Source: DASZVN01 sp035547055 (lineage in GTDB: Bacteria; Pseudomonadota; Alphaproteobacteria; Rhizobiales; Methylopilaceae). From it: a stretch of 49,459 bases of DNA. Of this stretch, positions 33,525-41,518 are shown one piece after another. The position numbers were made by a program, and so were the translations under genes. The notes beneath the pieces were generated by a model. The model was not told the origin of the DNA. It searched no databases and saw only the letters and a program-made list of their open reading frames with translations. Each line of letters starts with the position of its first letter. Position 1 is the first letter of the stretch. The DNA lies in the NCBI GenBank assembly GCA_035547055.1, contig DASZVN010000049.1, forward strand, positions 1-49,459, given 5' to 3'.

Positions 33525-34738
33525 GCGGGCAGGGGATTTTCGCGGGCCTCAAGGTCCTCGATTTCAGTTGGGCGGCAGCCGGGCCGATCATCACCAAGCA
33601 GCTCTCCGACAACGGCGCCACGGTCGTGAAAGTGGAGTCGACGCACCATCCCGACAGCGTGCGCCTCGGCGGGCCGTTCAAGGACGGCAAGCCGGGCATC
33701 AACCGCAGTGGCTTCTTCGCCGACTTCAACAGCTCCAAGCTAGGAATCTCGGTCGACCTCAACCATCCGCGGGCGGCGGAGGTCATCCTGCCGATGGCGC
33801 GATGGGCCGACATTGCCGCCGACAGCTTCCGGCCGGGCGTGCTGGCCAAATGGGGCTTCGGCTATGACGACCTTTGCAAGGTCAATCCCGGTATCATCAT
33901 GCTCAGCTCCTCGCTCTACGGCGCTTCGGGGCCGTGGAGCCGCCACGCCGGCTTCGGCGCCCAGGGGCAGGCGATTGCAGGCTTCCACGGCATGACCGGA
34001 TGGCCCGATCGGCCGCCCGCGGTGCCCAAGGGCGCTTATACGGACTCGGTGTCCCCGCGCTACGGCGCGGCCGCGCTGGTGGCGGCGCTGATTCATCGGG
34101 ACCGCACGGGCGAGGGGCAGTATATCGAGATCGCGCAGGTCGATGCCGGCGTGACGTTCCTGACGCCCGAGATGCTGGGGCTGCAGCTCACCGGCATCGA
34201 GACCGAGCGCAGGGGCAACGCCGATCCGCGGGCGCTGCTGCACGGCGTCTTCCCGTGTCGCGGCGAGGACCGTTGGATCGCGATCGAGGCCTGGACCGAC
34301 GCCCAGTGGCGGGCGTGCCTGGAGCTTCTGGAACGGACCGGCACCGGCGAGGCGATCCTCCATGCGCCGCCGGACCAGCGGCGCCGCGAGCGCGAGCCGG
34401 TGGAGCAGGCGATCGGCCGCCTCACCGCCGTGTGGGACCCCTTCGAGCTGATGGCGGCACTGCGGGCGGCAGGCGTTCCCGCCGGCGTGCCACTGCGAGG
34501 CTCCGACATGCTGGCCGACCCGACCTTGCGCCAGCGCGGGCACTTCTGGAACCTGTCACATCCCGAAATGGGCGATCTCGATTATAGTGGGCCAGCCTAT
34601 CGCTTCGAGGCAACGCCGTCCCGCCTGACCAAGGCGGCGCCGTGTCTCGGCGAAGACACCGACGATGTCCTGTCCGACATTCTCGGCATGCGTCAGGACG
34701 AGATCGAGGGACTGCGGACAGCAGGCGTCCTGACCTGA
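33521..34738 (+). CDS. Class III CoA-transferase catalytic subunit (CaiB/BaiF family)
   Basis: A 405-residue protein with LKVLDFSWAAAGPIITKQLS at the N-terminus and catalytic Asp175 in GAYTDSVSPRYGAA. It probably pairs with the Asp-less protein encoded immediately upstream to transfer CoA to a carboxylic acid substrate. Last gene of the rightward operon; about 50 nt separate its stop from the convergent GntR gene, without a clear hairpin. Confidence 0.86.
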   Translation: MSGQGIFAGLKVLDFSWAAAGPIITKQLSDNGATVVKVESTHHPDSVRLGGPFKDGKPGINRSGFFADFNSSKLGISVDLNHPRAAEVILPMARWADIAADSFRPGVLAKWGFGYDDLCKVNPGIIMLSSSLYGASGPWSRHAGFGAQGQAIAGFHGMTGWPDRPPAVPKGAYTDSVSPRYGAAALVAALIHRDRTGEGQYIEIAQVDAGVTFLTPEMLGLQLTGIETERRGNADPRALLHGVFPCRGEDRWIAIEAWTDAQWRACLELLERTGTGEAILHAPPDQRRREREPVEQAIGRLTAVWDPFELMAALRAAGVPAGVPLRGSDMLADPTLRQRGHFWNLSHPEMGDLDYSGPAYRFEATPSRLTKAAPCLGEDTDDVLSDILGMRQDEIEGLRTAGVLT

Positions 34739-34789
34739 CGTTGCTCCCGCGCCGCTATCGGCTGCCGCGCGGGCAGGGGCCGACCGGCG

Positions 34790-35536
34790 TCAGTCGATGC
34801 CGGCCAGAATTCCTGCCAAGGCGTGGTTCTCGATCAGCTCGATCAAGCGCCCGGCCGTCGTCCGATAGTGCTCGTCCAGCGCGGCCGCCGCCGCGGCCGG
34901 ATCGCGCGCCAGCACCGCTTCCAGGATGCGCTGGTGCTCCGACGCCGGGTCGCGCAGCGCTCCCATCGGCGTCGCGTGCTGCATGATCACGACGGCCCGA
35001 TGCCGTTCGGCCTGATCGAAGAGGAGCCCGGCCAGCGCGAGCTGCCAGCGCGATCCGCAGGCCGCGATGAGCGCCATGTGGAAATCGCGGTGGTACCTGG
35101 CCCAGAGCTCGGCCTCCGGCCCCGGGCCGCTGGGTACGCCGACACGCGACAGGAGATGGTAGCTGGCGACGACGCGCGATTCCCAAGCGATATCGCCGGC
35201 TGCGATCGCCCGTGCCAGCGCCTCGCATTCGAGGACCAGCCTCGTCTCCATGGTGTCGCGCACGTCCTCCACCGTGAGCGGCGCAACGCGGAAGCCGCGC
35301 TGCTCGCTCGCCGTCACCAGCCGCTCGCTCGCCAGGCGCGACAGCGCCTCGCGTAGCGGGCTGATGCCGATCGAATAGGTGCGGCGAAGGTCGTCGGAAC
35401 GAAGTTGCGCGCCGGGCGCAAGACGGCCCCACACGATGTCGGTCCGTAGTTGGCGATAGATCTTCTCCGCCAGCGTCCGTGGCGTTCCGCCCTCTAGGGC
35501 GGTCGGATCGTCCAGCTCTTCCTGCGAATCCTTCAT
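34790..35536 (-). CDS. GntR-family transcriptional regulator, FCD domain (VanR-like)
   Basis: A 248-residue regulator. The N-terminal winged helix spans TLAEKIYRQLRTDIVWG to SISPLREALSRL-like GISPLREALSRLASERLV, then an FCD ligand-binding domain (ETRLVLECEALARAIA, WARYHRDFHMALIAACG with metal/ligand His residues). Very similar to the regulator at 45007. It is transcribed away from the extradiol dioxygenase gene, and operator copy 3 lies in the shared gap. FCD regulators usually repress neighbouring genes until an aromatic or organic acid effector binds; autorepression is likely. Start ATG 35536. Confidence 0.9.
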   Translation of the reverse strand: MKDSQEELDDPTALEGGTPRTLAEKIYRQLRTDIVWGRLAPGAQLRSDDLRRTYSIGISPLREALSRLASERLVTASEQRGFRVAPLTVEDVRDTMETRLVLECEALARAIAAGDIAWESRVVASYHLLSRVGVPSGPGPEAELWARYHRDFHMALIAACGSRWQLALAGLLFDQAERHRAVVIMQHATPMGALRDPASEHQRILEAVLARDPAAAAAALDEHYRTTAGRLIELIENHALAGILAGID

Positions 35537-35610
35537 GACTCTGACTTTCGCCCTGGGGCGCCGGTCGCGGAAACTCCGCGGCTGAGCCTTGTCCGCGAGG
35601 AACTCGTCGC

Positions 35611-35664
35611 TTGACAAGGCCAATTTGTCAGACCGATATTGGAAAGAGAAGGAAAATTTCCAAT
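35611..35664 (+). promoter_or_regulatory. Promoter with operator ATTGGAA-N13-TTCCAAT (copy 3)
   Basis: TTGACA (35611-35616) followed after 18 nt by GATATT (35635-35640) is a plausible promoter for the dioxygenase operon. The operator arms ATTGGAA (35638-35644) and TTCCAAT (35658-35664) overlap the -10 and presumed start, as expected for a repressor. The 13-nt spacing equals copies 1 and 2. It lies about 100 nt from the VanR-like gene start (35536). Confidence 0.65.
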
Positions 35665-35735
35665 AGAAGGGGATATCCAAGCCGTTCCGCCCCGGCGGAT
35701 CGGCTGTGGCATCCTCCATCGGAAGGGAGGCGGTG

Positions 35736-36626
35736 ATGCTGGCGCGCGTGACGAAGCTCGGATTCCTCGGCCTGGGCGCAGTCAAGTATGACGAGATGCT
35801 GAACCACTATCGCAGCATCGTCGGGCTGCCGGTCTTCCGCGAGGAGCCGCAGGAGACCCTGCTGTCCTGCGGCGTCGATGCCAGGGCGGTGAGCCTCAGG
35901 CGCAGCGACAAGCCTGGCATCCGCTACCTCGGTTTCGTCATCGAGGGCGAGGGCGACCTTTCCGACATCGCCGCCGACGCCCGCAAGGCCGGCTATTCCG
36001 CGAGCCTGAAGTCCGACGCCTTCGACGGCATCCCCTCCGCCGTCGAGGTCAACGATCCCGACGGCTACACGATCTACCTCTACCGGCAGGGACCCGCGGC
36101 GACGACGCCCTATGGGAACTCAGGCGTCCGCCCGAACAAGCTCGGGCATGTCGCGCTCCTGGTCGGCGACGCGCAGAAGGCGGCGAAATACTACACCGAC
36201 ATCCTCGGCTTCCGCTGGTCCGACTGGCTCGGCGACTTCTTCGTCTTCATGCGCTGCAACACCGACCACCACACCATGAATTTCCTGCGCTCCGAGAAGA
36301 GCGGCATGTTCCATGTCGCGTTCGAGCTGCTGGACATGTCGCATCTCGGACGGAGCTGCGACGTGCTCGCCCAACACCGCCAGCGCATCATCTGGGGGCC
36401 GGGCCGGCACGGCATGGGCCACAACCTATTCGTCTATCACCGCGATCCGGACGGCAACATCATCGAATTCTTTGCCGAGCTCGACCGCATGTCCGACGAG
36501 AATCTGGGCTATTTCGACTCGCGCCCTTATCACGCCGACCTGCCTCAGCGGCCCAAGATCTGGTCGCCGGAGGATCCGATGGCGGCGAATTCCTGGGGCG
36601 CGCCGACGCCCGAGGAGATGCGCTGA
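35736..36626 (+). CDS. Extradiol ring-cleavage dioxygenase (vicinal oxygen chelate family)
   Basis: A 296-residue two-module VOC protein. The C-terminal module has the iron triad His138 (KLGHVAL), His193 (MFHVAFE) and Glu244 (IIEFF), plus the second-shell residues His178, His229 and Tyr234 at the spacing seen in 2,3-dihydroxybiphenyl/catechol 2,3-dioxygenases. Hence a real Fe(II) meta-cleavage enzyme for a catechol-type substrate, not just a glyoxalase-like protein. GGAAGGGAGG precedes ATG 35736; in-frame GTG codons at 35706 and 35733 are less likely. First gene of the operator-controlled operon. Confidence 0.88.
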   Translation: MLARVTKLGFLGLGAVKYDEMLNHYRSIVGLPVFREEPQETLLSCGVDARAVSLRRSDKPGIRYLGFVIEGEGDLSDIAADARKAGYSASLKSDAFDGIPSAVEVNDPDGYTIYLYRQGPAATTPYGNSGVRPNKLGHVALLVGDAQKAAKYYTDILGFRWSDWLGDFFVFMRCNTDHHTMNFLRSEKSGMFHVAFELLDMSHLGRSCDVLAQHRQRIIWGPGRHGMGHNLFVYHRDPDGNIIEFFAELDRMSDENLGYFDSRPYHADLPQRPKIWSPEDPMAANSWGAPTPEEMR

Positions 36627-36659
36627 GCACCGTCGGCCGAGCAGCGGAAGGCGCCTGAG

Positions 36660-37703
36660 ATGCGCGCCGTGCTGGTACGCGACCTGGGCGCGCCCGAGGT
36701 CCTGCGGGTCGAGACCGTCCCGGAGCCGCAGATGCGGCCGGGCGAGGTGACGATCAAGGTGGATGCCTGCGGCATCTGCTTCCACGATGTCGTCGCCCGC
36801 AACGGCACGATGCGGCGCGGCGTCAAGTTGCCCTATATCCCCGGGCACGAAGTAGCGGGGACGGTGGTCGATCGCAGCCCCGAGGTCACGCAGTTCAAGA
36901 TCGGGGACCGCGTCGCGACGACGCTCCGCCGCTACATCTGCGGTCATTGCCGCTTCTGCCGGAGCGGCCGCGAAGCCTCGTGCGAGGAGCGCGAATCGTT
37001 CGGCGACGCCGGGCTGAACGGCGGCTGCGCTGAGTTCGTCTGTGTCGGCGAGGACAATGTCGGGCTCGTGCCGGATGAAGTTTCGCTCGATCACGCCGCG
37101 ATCGCCGCCTGCGCGATCGGGACCCAGCTCAACGCCGTCCGCGACGTCGCACGGATCGCGCTCGGCGAGCGGGTGCTGGTTCTCGGTGCCGGCGGCGGTC
37201 TCGGCATCCACGGCATCCAGCTCGCCAAGCTGGCGGGCGGCGAGGTCCTCGCCGTCACGAGCACGGCCGCGAAAATCGACGTGATCCGGGCCGCCGGCGC
37301 CGACCGCGTCGTCTTGATCGAGCGTGGCGAGGACTTCTCGGCCAAGGTGAGAGCGGCGACCGGCGGCGCGGGCGTCGACGTCGTGATCGACAATGTCGGC
37401 ACGCCGGTGTTCCGCGCCGTCCGCCGCAGCCTGGCGCCGTGCGCGCGATGGGTTTTCGCCGGCCAGGTCACCGGGGACTTTGCCGAGTTCAGTCCGGCCC
37501 AGCTCTTTTTCAACGGGACGACCCTGATGAGCGCAAAGAGCGGCTCGCGCGAGCAGCTCCGCGACGTGCTGGGCCTGCTGCAGCGGGGCGCCGTCAGGGC
37601 GGTCGTCCCCCAGAGCTTTCCCTTGGAAGAGATCGCGCGCGCCCACGCAATGGTCGAAGCCGGCGCGACGACCGGCCGGGTGGTCGTGAGGCCGGGCGGC
37701 TGA
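36660..37703 (+). CDS. Zinc-dependent alcohol dehydrogenase (MDR superfamily)
   Basis: A 347-residue medium-chain dehydrogenase. Catalytic zinc ligands are in DACGICFHD and PGHEVAGTV, the structural zinc in CGHCRFCRSGREASC, and the NAD(P) fold in LGAGGGLGIHGIQLAKLAGG. It would interconvert an alcohol and aldehyde or ketone. It lies 33 nt after the ring-cleavage dioxygenase gene in the same operon, and its product may act on a ring-fission or side-chain intermediate (inference). Confidence 0.87.
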   Translation: MRAVLVRDLGAPEVLRVETVPEPQMRPGEVTIKVDACGICFHDVVARNGTMRRGVKLPYIPGHEVAGTVVDRSPEVTQFKIGDRVATTLRRYICGHCRFCRSGREASCEERESFGDAGLNGGCAEFVCVGEDNVGLVPDEVSLDHAAIAACAIGTQLNAVRDVARIALGERVLVLGAGGGLGIHGIQLAKLAGGEVLAVTSTAAKIDVIRAAGADRVVLIERGEDFSAKVRAATGGAGVDVVIDNVGTPVFRAVRRSLAPCARWVFAGQVTGDFAEFSPAQLFFNGTTLMSAKSGSREQLRDVLGLLQRGAVRAVVPQSFPLEEIARAHAMVEAGATTGRVVVRPGG

Positions 37704-37717
37704 AGGAGGAACAGGCC

Positions 37718-38167
37718 ATGCACGCAGGAGCGAGCGTGGGGTTGCGTCCGGTTCCGCTGGCGACGATGGAGACGCGCCCGTTCTGGGAGGCGCTGCGCCG
37801 CCACGAGCTTCAGCTTCCACGCTGCGTCCGCTGCGGCCGCCTGTACTATCCGCCCCCGCCGCGCTGTCCAGAGTGCCTCGACAGCGAGCTCGTCTGGACG
37901 ATGCTGAGCGGCCGCGGGCGCCTCGCGAGCTGGACCACCATCCACACCAACCTGAGCGACGGCATTCCGCCACCCTTTGTCATCGGCGAGGTGGAGCCGG
38001 AGGAGCAACCCGGGCTTGTCCTGGTCGCCCTGGTGGTCGGCACGCCTTCCGCGGAACTGAGGCACGGGATGGAGGTCGAGATCGGCTTCAGCACCCAGCC
38101 GGCGCCGGACGGCCAGGAGCCGGCCGTCTACCCCGAATTCCGGGTGCGCGATGGAGCGAGGCCATGA
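37718..38167 (+). CDS. DUF35 zinc-ribbon/OB-fold protein
   Basis: A 149-residue acyl-CoA-associated protein with zinc-ribbon cysteines 36, 39, 50 and 53 followed by an OB-fold starting near GRGRLASWTTIHTN. GAAGGAGGAACAG upstream of ATG 37718 is a strong ribosome-binding site. It has no thiolase-fold gene next to it; the Cys-less thiolase-fold protein at 29383, itself without a neighbouring DUF35 gene, is the obvious candidate partner (inference). The stop overlaps the IclR gene by 4 nt. Confidence 0.87.
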   Translation: MHAGASVGLRPVPLATMETRPFWEALRRHELQLPRCVRCGRLYYPPPPRCPECLDSELVWTMLSGRGRLASWTTIHTNLSDGIPPPFVIGEVEPEEQPGLVLVALVVGTPSAELRHGMEVEIGFSTQPAPDGQEPAVYPEFRVRDGARP

Positions 38168-39021
38168 GCGAAAAATTTTCGTCGCCCCGCTATCGGCAGG
38201 TGAAAGGTCTGCTGCGCGGGCTCGAGGTCCTGGAGGCGCTGAGCGGCCAGCGCGATGGCAGGGCGTCTGCCGGCAGCCTCAGCACGGCGACCGGGATCCA
38301 TCGCACGACCGTTAAGCGCCTGCTCGAGACGATGAGAGCGGCCGGTTTCGTCCGCTACCTCGAGGACAGCAACGAATATTGCCTGGCGCTGCGGGTTTGC
38401 AGTCTGAGCGAAGGGTTCCATGACGACATGTGGCTGCTCGAACTGGCGCGGCCGCTGATCGATGCCTTCACACGCAAGGTGATGTGGCCGAGCGACTTCA
38501 TGACGCTCGACGGCGAAGAGCTGGTCGTCCGCTATACGACCCATCCGATGACGCCGTGGTCGTTCAACGCCAAGGTGCTGGGCACGCGGATTCCACTGCT
38601 CCAGTCGGCCGGCGGCCGGGCCTATCTGGCGTTCTGCGACCCGACCGAGCGGCAGCGCCTGCTGGCAATGCTTGCCCATTGCGATGATTTCGAAGGCGTG
38701 CGGGCAAGGGACAGCGCCTATGTCGGGCGTCTCTTGGAGCGCTGCCGGCGGCAGGGCTTCGCCCTCTCGGCCGGCGAAGAGGGCGACCGCTGGCAGAGCG
38801 ACGTCCTCGGAACCAATCGCTGTGGGGCGCTCGCGGTGCCACTACGGCGGCGCGGCATGTGCGTAGCGAGCCTGAACCTCGTCTATCTCCGCCGGGCCGT
38901 GCCGACGAAGCAGGCCGTCGAGCGCTATGCGCCCGAACTGGTTCATCTCGGCCACGAGATCGAGGCGAGGCTCGCCCGTGCCGAGGGCGGCGGAGCCGGG
39001 CCGGATCGCGTGGCGGCCTGA
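38164..39021 (+). CDS. IclR-family transcriptional regulator
   Basis: A 285-residue regulator with an N-terminal winged helix (GLLRGLEVLEALSG ... GIHRTTVKRLLETMRAAGFVRY, residues about 12-60) and a C-terminal effector domain (GTRIPLLQSAGGRAYLAF, AALAVPLRRRG-like stretch). IclR proteins of aromatic degradation (PcaR, PobR, MhpR types) mostly activate. It is embedded in the operon by overlap with the DUF35 gene, an unusual place for a regulator that would make it co-regulated with its targets. Its own target could be the 29.27-kb inverted repeat (inference). Confidence 0.87.
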   Translation: MSEKFSSPRYRQVKGLLRGLEVLEALSGQRDGRASAGSLSTATGIHRTTVKRLLETMRAAGFVRYLEDSNEYCLALRVCSLSEGFHDDMWLLELARPLIDAFTRKVMWPSDFMTLDGEELVVRYTTHPMTPWSFNAKVLGTRIPLLQSAGGRAYLAFCDPTERQRLLAMLAHCDDFEGVRARDSAYVGRLLERCRRQGFALSAGEEGDRWQSDVLGTNRCGALAVPLRRRGMCVASLNLVYLRRAVPTKQAVERYAPELVHLGHEIEARLARAEGGGAGPDRVAA

Positions 39022-39055
39022 ACTTGGTGATGCAGCGCGAGGTGGGAGGGAAGAC

Positions 39056-39817
39056 ATGGACGGCAAGGGACGCCTGACAGGGAAGGTCGCGCTGGTGACC
39101 GGGGCGGCGCAGGGCATCGGCGCCGCCTATGCCCGCGCCCTTGCGGGGGAGGGCGCGTTCATCGCGCTTTGCGACCTGAAGGATCCGCACCTGGTCGCGG
39201 ACGAGATCGCCGCTGCCGGCGGCGTGGCCATGGCGCGGGCGCTCGACGTGACCGACGGCGCCGCCGTCCGGCGTTTCGTCGGCGATATCGAGCGCGAGCG
39301 CGGCCCGGTCGACATCCTCGTCAACAACGCCGCGATCTTCGGCGGCATCGAGCGCAAAAAGTTCGTCGACATCGACGCCGCCGAATGGGACCGCGTGATG
39401 ACGGTGAACACGCGCAGCGTCCTCGAATGCGCGAAGGCGGTCGTTCCCGGCATGAGCCGCCGCAAGTCCGGCAAGATCATCAACATCGCGTCGGCGACCG
39501 TCCATGCCGGCGCGCCGCTGTTCCTCCATTACGTCGCCTCGAAAGGCGCGGTGATCGCGATGACCCGGGCGATGGCCCGCGAGCTCGGCGACGACGGTAT
39601 CGCCGTCAACTGCCTGGCGCCGGGCCTGACGATGAGCGAGGCGGTGCTGCGGGACATGGACGATGCGACGATCGCCGCGAGCGCAGGCCGGCGCTGCTTC
39701 AAGCGCCGGCAGCAGCCCGAGGATCTGCTCGGCCCGCTGATCTTTCTGTCGTCATCCGAGAGCGATTTCGTCACCGGCCAGACCTTCCTGGTCGATGGCG
39801 GCCAGATGATGCAGTGA
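39056..39817 (+). CDS. Short-chain dehydrogenase/reductase
   Basis: A 253-residue classical SDR: nucleotide motif TGAAQGIG (residues 15-22), NNAA motif, catalytic Ser146, Tyr159 and Lys163 (HYVASK). Asp in ALCDLKD at the end of strand 2 suggests NAD(H) rather than NADP(H). It would oxidise a hydroxy group to a ketone in the degradation route. GGGAGGGAAGAC precedes ATG 39056, 34 nt after the IclR stop. Confidence 0.88.
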   Translation: MDGKGRLTGKVALVTGAAQGIGAAYARALAGEGAFIALCDLKDPHLVADEIAAAGGVAMARALDVTDGAAVRRFVGDIERERGPVDILVNNAAIFGGIERKKFVDIDAAEWDRVMTVNTRSVLECAKAVVPGMSRRKSGKIINIASATVHAGAPLFLHYVASKGAVIAMTRAMARELGDDGIAVNCLAPGLTMSEAVLRDMDDATIAASAGRRCFKRRQQPEDLLGPLIFLSSSESDFVTGQTFLVDGGQMMQ

Positions 39818-39841
39818 GGGCGGAACAGGCGGAGGCGGACA

Positions 39842-40753
39842 ATGGCGACGGTCGGCGTCATCGGGCTCGGCAAGATCGGCACGCCGATCGCGCGGAACCT
39901 CATCGCCAGCGGCCATCGCGTCGTCGGCTTCCGCCGCAGCGCGATGGACGAATTCGCCGGCTTCGGCGGCATCCCCATGGGGTCGGCGGCTGAGGTCGGC
40001 GCCGCGGCCGATATCGTGCTGTCCTGCGTCGCCTCGGCGGAGTCCGTCGACGACGTCGTCGCCGGCGACCGCGGCCTGCTGCGCACGGCGCGACCGGGAC
40101 AGATCATCGTTGAGCTCGGCTCGCACCCGGTCCGGGAGAAGCAGGGGTACGTCGCCCCGCTCGCCGCGAAGGGAGCGACCTATCTCGACGGCGAGGTCAG
40201 CGGCACGCCCGGCATGGTGGCGGCCCGAACGGCAGTGATCTTCATGGCCGGCGAGCGCGACGCCGCGACGGCGGCCGAGCCGGTCCTGAAGGGCATTACC
40301 GACAGCGTCGTCTATTTTGGCCCCTTCGGGGCGGCGAGCCGGGTCAAGCTCATCAACAACCTGCTCGTGACCATCAACATTGCCTCGACCGCGGAGGCGA
40401 TGGCGCTTGGCCTGAGGGCCGGCGTCGATGTCGATACGCTGGTGAAGGCGATCGCCTCCGGCAGCGGGGCTTCGACCCAGTTCGCGATCCGGGCGCCCTG
40501 GATGGCCGAGCGGCGCTTCATGCCGCCCCAGGGGACGGCACGCGGCCTCTCGGGCTATTTCCCGATGATCGACGATTTCCTCGCCGACGTGGATGGTGCC
40601 GCGCCGCTATTTTCCCGCGCGGTCGAGATCTTCGAGCGCGCCATCGCCCGCGGATTCGGCGATCAGGACGCCGCGGTCTTGGTCGATGCGCTCGGCGAGT
40701 GGCCGCGCGGCGGCGCTGGCCGCCGGCCCCCTGCCGACGGGCGTGCGAACTAG
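39842..40753 (+). CDS. NAD(P)-dependent 3-hydroxyisobutyrate dehydrogenase-family protein
   Basis: A 303-residue beta-hydroxyacid dehydrogenase. The N-terminal fold is VGVIGLGKIGTPIARNLIASG, the substrate loop is GEVSGTPGMVAARTAV, and catalytic Lys169 is in VKLINNLL. FRRS after the second strand hints at NADP. Last gene of the dioxygenase operon, ending at the interspersed inverted repeat. Substrate could be a short hydroxy acid such as tartronate semialdehyde or a 3-hydroxyisobutyrate analogue. Confidence 0.87.
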   Translation: MATVGVIGLGKIGTPIARNLIASGHRVVGFRRSAMDEFAGFGGIPMGSAAEVGAAADIVLSCVASAESVDDVVAGDRGLLRTARPGQIIVELGSHPVREKQGYVAPLAAKGATYLDGEVSGTPGMVAARTAVIFMAGERDAATAAEPVLKGITDSVVYFGPFGAASRVKLINNLLVTINIASTAEAMALGLRAGVDVDTLVKAIASGSGASTQFAIRAPWMAERRFMPPQGTARGLSGYFPMIDDFLADVDGAAPLFSRAVEIFERAIARGFGDQDAAVLVDALGEWPRGGAGRRPPADGRAN

Positions 40754-40802
40754 AGCGTGATGGCTTCTCTACGAGTCGCCATCTTACTCTAGGTCCTTGT
40801 TT

Positions 40803-40851
40803 GAGCATGATCTTTTCCGAAAACCGCTGCACATTTTTCGGGATCATGCTC
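40803..40851. repeat. GAGCATGATC interspersed inverted repeat, likely bidirectional terminator
   Basis: GAGCATGATC at 40803-40812 is mirrored by GATCATGCTC at 40842-40851, with inner matching words TTTTCCGAAAA and TTTTTCGG. This element is, to my knowledge, a very common intergenic repeat of Hyphomicrobiales genomes. It lies between the convergent ends of the HIBADH-type gene (40753) and the MarR gene, whose stop codon begins on its last base. It can fold on either strand and probably separates the two transcripts. Confidence 0.7.
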
Positions 40852-41414
40852 TAGGTGTTGCGCGGGTCGGGTGCGCGGCCGAGGAGCTCGAGCTGTTCGG
40901 CCATGCGATAGAGCGCCTCGCGCGTCGTGTTGATCTCCTCCGGCGTCAGCCGCGCCAGGAGGTGGCGGCCATAGGCCTCGGCGATCGGAATCAGCGTCAC
41001 CGTCAGGTCCCGGCCGGTCGAGGTCAGCGCAATCACCAGCTCGCGCTTGTCGCGCCGCGAGCGGCGGCGCGAGATCAGCCGCTTGCGCTGGAGGGTGGTC
41101 GTCAGGCGCGACAGGGTCGAGGCGTCAATCGCGGTCAGCGAGGCGAGATCAACGAGGCTGAGTTCGCCCCGGTCGGCAAGGACCGCCAGGACGCGCCACA
41201 TCGGGACAGTGATGCCGTGCTCGGCCACGTCGCGCGCGAAGAGCTGGCTGATCGTCAGCCCAACCTTGTTGATCAGGAACGGGATGAAGCTCTCAAGGTC
41301 GAACGGTGCCGCCGGGGGGGCGCCCGCCTGCTCCAGCCGGGTGGGCGACACGGCGCGTACCGGCCGCTGCGCGGGCGCCCGCCGCCGCGCCGTTGGGCTT
41401 GTCAACCTTTCCAA
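40851..41414 (-). CDS. MarR-family transcriptional regulator
   Basis: A 187-residue regulator: FDLESFIPFLINKVG (dimer helix), then winged helix VPMWRVLAVLADRGELSLVDLA, recognition helix IDASTLSRLTTTLQRKRL and the wing RRSRRDKRELVIALT. I chose TTG 41414 (GGAGAG 7 nt upstream); no ATG is available near the conserved N-terminus, so the start is uncertain. It follows the LLM flavoprotein gene on the same strand. Its probable target is the palindrome cluster at 42643-42681 between LLM and the gentisate-type dioxygenase (inference). Confidence 0.82.
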   Translation of the reverse strand: MERLTSPTARRRAPAQRPVRAVSPTRLEQAGAPPAAPFDLESFIPFLINKVGLTISQLFARDVAEHGITVPMWRVLAVLADRGELSLVDLASLTAIDASTLSRLTTTLQRKRLISRRRSRRDKRELVIALTSTGRDLTVTLIPIAEAYGRHLLARLTPEEINTTREALYRMAEQLELLGRAPDPRNT

Positions 41415-41518
41415 CTTTCGACTCTCCGATCGGCTTGCTCGGCCAGCGCAGCAAATATCGGATGAGTCGCGCCAGCGCCATGGACAGGCGCCGGCGCCGG
41501 CCGCTCCATCCCGCAGCC

